A stretch of DNA of 64,000 nt from Streptomyces sp. NBC_01775 (GTDB lineage Bacteria; Actinomycetota; Actinomycetes; Streptomycetales; Streptomycetaceae). Within the stretch, counting starts at the first letter, position 1; each line of letters starts with the position of its first letter. Shown one piece after another: positions 61,645 to 64,000 of the stretch. A program made the translations under genes and the position numbers. The notes beneath the pieces are model-generated. The model ran no database searches. It saw only the letters and a list, made by a program, of their open reading frames with translations, and was not told the DNA's origin. The stretch is taken from assembly GCF_035917675.1 (NCBI RefSeq), contig NZ_CP109104.1, positions 7,936,001 to 8,000,000 on the forward strand. The letters are read 5' to 3'.

Positions 61645-63234
61645 GTGGAAGAGATCGTCATCGTCGGAGCGGGGCCCACGGGCCTCTGGCTTGCGGCGGA
61701 ACTGCGGTTGCAGGGCACATCCGTGACAGTTCTGGAGGTCCGACGGGAGCGCGATCCCCACTCCAGGGCACTCACCATCCATCCCCGCACCCTGGAGATA
61801 CTGGGGATGCGCGGGCTCGCGGACGACTTCATCGCCGCCGGCCGCCCGCTGCCCACCGGCCACTTCGGGGCCCTGGAAACACGGCTGGACTTCAGCGCCC
61901 TGGAGACGCCCTACCCCTTCACCCTGTTTCTGCCCCAGGCGCGCACCGAGGAGCTGCTGGAGGAACACGCGCGCGCACGAGGCGCGCGGATCCGTCGCGG
62001 ACACCGGGTGACGGCGCTGGAGCAGGGCGCGGAAGCCGTCCGCGTCGAGGTGGAGGGACCCGCGGGCCCGTACCGGCTGGAAGCGCGGTACGCCGTGGGA
62101 TGCGACGGCACCCGCAGCCAGGTCCGGGAAGCCGCGGGGATCGACTTTCCCGGCACCGGCACGTCGGTGTGGGGATGGCTGGGCGATGTCGTCCTCGACC
62201 AGCCGCCCGGCGGCCCGGTCAGCGCGTTCGGCCCGGATGGTGGCGTGATGGCGGTGCCCATGACGGACGGCCTGACCCGCCTCGTCGGCGTCGCCCCGGA
62301 AGACCACCGGAGCGACCACCCCGGCGAACTGACCCTGGAGGAAGTGCGGGAGAAGACGGTACGGGTCCTGGGCACCGACTACGGAATGCGCGACCCCTTC
62401 TGGCTCTCCCGCTTCGGGAACGCCACCCGGCAGGCCGCCGCCTACCGCGAGGGCCGGGTCCTCCTGGCGGGCGACGCCGCGCACATGCACTTCCCGGCCG
62501 GCGGCGTCGGGTTGAACGTCGGCTTCCAGGACGCCACCAACCTCGGGTGGAAACTCGCCGCCACCGTCCGGGGCAGTGCCACCGCCTCCAGCAGCGCGTC
62601 CCAGGGCGCCGCCACCACGGAACTGCTGGACACCTACCATGCCGAGCGCCACCCCGTCGGCGCGCGCCTGCTCGACTCCACCCGGGCCCAGACCGCCCTC
62701 ATGGCCGCCGGCTCCGCCGAAGGGCGAGCGCTGCGGGCCTACTTGGCGGACATGATCCGTGACCTGCCCGACTTCTCCCGCGCCCTCGCCGAACAACTCT
62801 GCGCCCTCGACGTCCGCTACCCGCCGACCCGCCTCGGCCCCGACGCCGATGTCGTCCACGACGCCGACGCCGAAATTGCCGCGCACCCGCTGACGGGAGC
62901 CCGCGCACCGGACCTGGTCTTCGCGGATGGCACCAGCTTGTTCCCCCTGATGACTCAGGGAAGGCACCTCCTGCTCGACCTCACCGGCGCCACCGATGCC
63001 GATGCCGATGCCGATACCGATACCGATGCCGATACCGGTACCACCACGGACGCGGCGTCCCCGGGCGGTCCCCTTCCGCCGGGGACACGTCGTCACGCCG
63101 CTCGTCTGAGGCAGCCCGACAGCCGGTGGAGCACCGTCAGCACGGTGCTCATCCGCCCCGACGGCCACGTCGCCCGGGCCGACGGCCACCGCGCCTCCGT
63201 CTCGTCGCGGCCCGGGAGCCGGGCGGCGGCCTGA
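61645..63234 (+). CDS. FAD-dependent aromatic hydroxylase (rifampicin-monooxygenase-like)
   Basis: A 529-residue class A flavin monooxygenase. It has GAGPTGLWLAAELRLQGTSV at the start, the DG motif GCDGTRSQVREAAGIDFPGT near 152 and LLAGDAAHMHFPAGGVGLNV near 273, typical of the polyketide/rifampicin hydroxylase group, followed by a C-terminal thioredoxin-like part. An Asp/Thr/Ala repeat near 450-466 is encoded by hexamer repeats. AAGGAG precedes the ATG. Divergent from and probably repressed by the TetR regulator; a role in degrading or making an aromatic antibiotic is possible. Confidence 0.9.
   Translation: MEEIVIVGAGPTGLWLAAELRLQGTSVTVLEVRRERDPHSRALTIHPRTLEILGMRGLADDFIAAGRPLPTGHFGALETRLDFSALETPYPFTLFLPQARTEELLEEHARARGARIRRGHRVTALEQGAEAVRVEVEGPAGPYRLEARYAVGCDGTRSQVREAAGIDFPGTGTSVWGWLGDVVLDQPPGGPVSAFGPDGGVMAVPMTDGLTRLVGVAPEDHRSDHPGELTLEEVREKTVRVLGTDYGMRDPFWLSRFGNATRQAAAYREGRVLLAGDAAHMHFPAGGVGLNVGFQDATNLGWKLAATVRGSATASSSASQGAATTELLDTYHAERHPVGARLLDSTRAQTALMAAGSAEGRALRAYLADMIRDLPDFSRALAEQLCALDVRYPPTRLGPDADVVHDADAEIAAHPLTGARAPDLVFADGTSLFPLMTQGRHLLLDLTGATDADADADTDTDADTGTTTDAASPGGPLPPGTRRHAARLRQPDSRWSTVSTVLIRPDGHVARADGHRASVSSRPGSRAAA
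62993..63041 (+). repeat. GCCGAT/ACCGAT hexamer repeat within monooxygenase gene
   Basis: About seven consecutive hexamers of the type (G/A)CCGAT encode alternating Ala/Thr-Asp residues. Copy-number slippage here would keep the reading frame. Confidence 0.85.
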
Positions 63235-63264
63235 CCTCTCGCCGGCCGCCGGGGCGACGACGGG

Positions 63265-64000
63265 TCAGGCCCAGGCCCGTCGTTCCTCGCCACGGGGGTC
63301 GTCGACCTGGGTCCAGTCGGCGCCGATGCGCATCGTGGTGCGGCGCGCGGTGTCGTACGGGTCCCAGCCGGGGTCGCCGGTCCTGGCGAAGCGGACCCAG
63401 GTCTCGTGCGTGCGGGCGGCGAGGTCCGCAGGGGGCTCTTCGGGGCCGAGCAGGCCGTTGGGGCCGTGCAACTGGGGTAGGTGCGCGAGGTCGAAGACGA
63501 AGGGGAGCTCCACCGCGTGGGCGGCGCCGAGCTCTCCGTCCAGGGCGTGGGAGCGCCACGCGAACTCGTACCCGAAAGTGGCCGATCCGGGCTGGGCGGC
63601 ATGCGCGTCGGCCAGGGCCCAACTGCCCGCCCCGAACAGCGCGTCGCCCAGGACGGCGGAGCGCAGCTCACCGGCGGAAGCGCCGGGGCGTGCCTTCCGG
63701 TACGTCTCCACGAGCCGCGCCGGATCCGGGTGCGAGCGGGCCGCCGCCGCGTCGACGTCCGCCGCGGTCGAGGTGGAGTACTGGCCCACGGGGACCAGAT
63801 AGAGGTTTCCCTCCTCGGCGTTGGTCCCGATGAGCAGGTCGACATCGGTGCCGAGTCCGGCGGCGACGGATGCGGCGGGCTGTGTACCGAGGACGAGACT
63901 GAAGGGGCTGAGCCCGGCCAGCGGGTCGCGGTGCGTCCCGGTCCGCAGGTCGATGCCGCCGAGCTGGGCGGCGGCCTCCACCAGGCGCTCGTCGGAGATC
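63265..64000 (-). CDS. Type B carboxylesterase, C-terminal part
   Basis: About 245 residues of the C-terminal part of a carboxylesterase/para-nitrobenzyl esterase; the gene continues beyond the right edge, so start and catalytic Ser are not visible. Present are DLLIGTNAEEGNLYLVPVGQ with the catalytic Glu, and LGAAHAVELPFVFD with the catalytic His, then TWVRFARTGDPGW. It hydrolyses carboxylic esters. It is convergent with the flavin monooxygenase, 30 bp apart. Confidence 0.9.
   Translation of the reverse strand, partial: ISDERLVEAAAQLGGIDLRTGTHRDPLAGLSPFSLVLGTQPAASVAAGLGTDVDLLIGTNAEEGNLYLVPVGQYSTSTAADVDAAAARSHPDPARLVETYRKARPGASAGELRSAVLGDALFGAGSWALADAHAAQPGSATFGYEFAWRSHALDGELGAAHAVELPFVFDLAHLPQLHGPNGLLGPEEPPADLAARTHETWVRFARTGDPGWDPYDTARRTTMRIGADWTQVDDPRGEERRAWA

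Overview
The window looks like chromosomal DNA of a Streptomyces or a close actinomycete. Coding regions have very high GC, with third positions almost always G or C. Many genes are regulator-target pairs (TetR, HxlR, LysR, MarR, MerR). GTG and TTG starts are common, and several intergenic repeats are of kinds familiar from Streptomyces. No rRNA, tRNA or CRISPR array was seen. The last gene (carboxylesterase) runs off the right edge.

Layout. 1-4.4 kb: a repeat-rich, decayed stretch with an LRR protein, a Nudix hydrolase, a TPR protein and 3' remnants of an IS5-type and an IS630-type transposase. 4.4-9.8 kb: a short-chain dehydrogenase, a divergent AraC/NmrA pair, a small membrane protein, and a MerR regulator fused to a DNA sliding-clamp-like domain. 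9.8-16.3 kb: regulator/enzyme pairs (LysR/metallo-beta-lactamase, TetR/NmrA), a two-domain SUKH-4-like protein, and two deletion scars where divergent genes have lost their 5' halves. 16.3-20.7 kb: an aspartate-type aminotransferase, an HxlR/RibD-like pair with two matched operators, and a phosphoribosyltransferase. 21-27 kb: a Tat-exported phospholipase C, an SPFH protein and a ClpC-type AAA+ unfoldase. 27.3-32 kb: a self-contained P450 cluster (P450, TetR, ferredoxin, ferredoxin reductase, second P450). 32-37.5 kb: MarR/MFS exporter, a GNAT/maleylpyruvate-isomerase-like/YdhR-like set, TauE and LysE transporters. 37.6-42.7 kb: a D-threonine-aldolase-like pseudogene carrying a 293-bp MITE-like insertion, then TetR and a DnaE polymerase. 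43-48 kb: a DUF4232 lipoprotein, a TetR/flavin monooxygenase pair and a prolyl oligopeptidase. 48.4-55.8 kb: a four-gene SWIM / VWA / MoxR ATPase / DUF5682 operon. 55.8-61 kb: LysR with enoyl-CoA hydratase, acyl-CoA synthetase and an MHS-type transporter. 61-64 kb: TetR/flavin monooxygenase and a partial carboxylesterase.

The strongest candidates for further study are: (i) the SWIM-VWA-MoxR-DUF5682 operon, a compact NTP-dependent system with two ATGA stop-start overlaps; (ii) the 293-bp TA-flanked element at 37970-38262, whose removal on paper exactly restores the reading frame of the gene it interrupts; (iii) the MerR-sliding-clamp fusion, whose operator lies inside a 19-bp promoter spacer and whose mRNA may be leaderless; (iv) the two similar deletion scars at 10.4-10.8 and 14.3-14.6 kb. 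Family assignments come from recognised motifs and overall resemblance; no database search was run.
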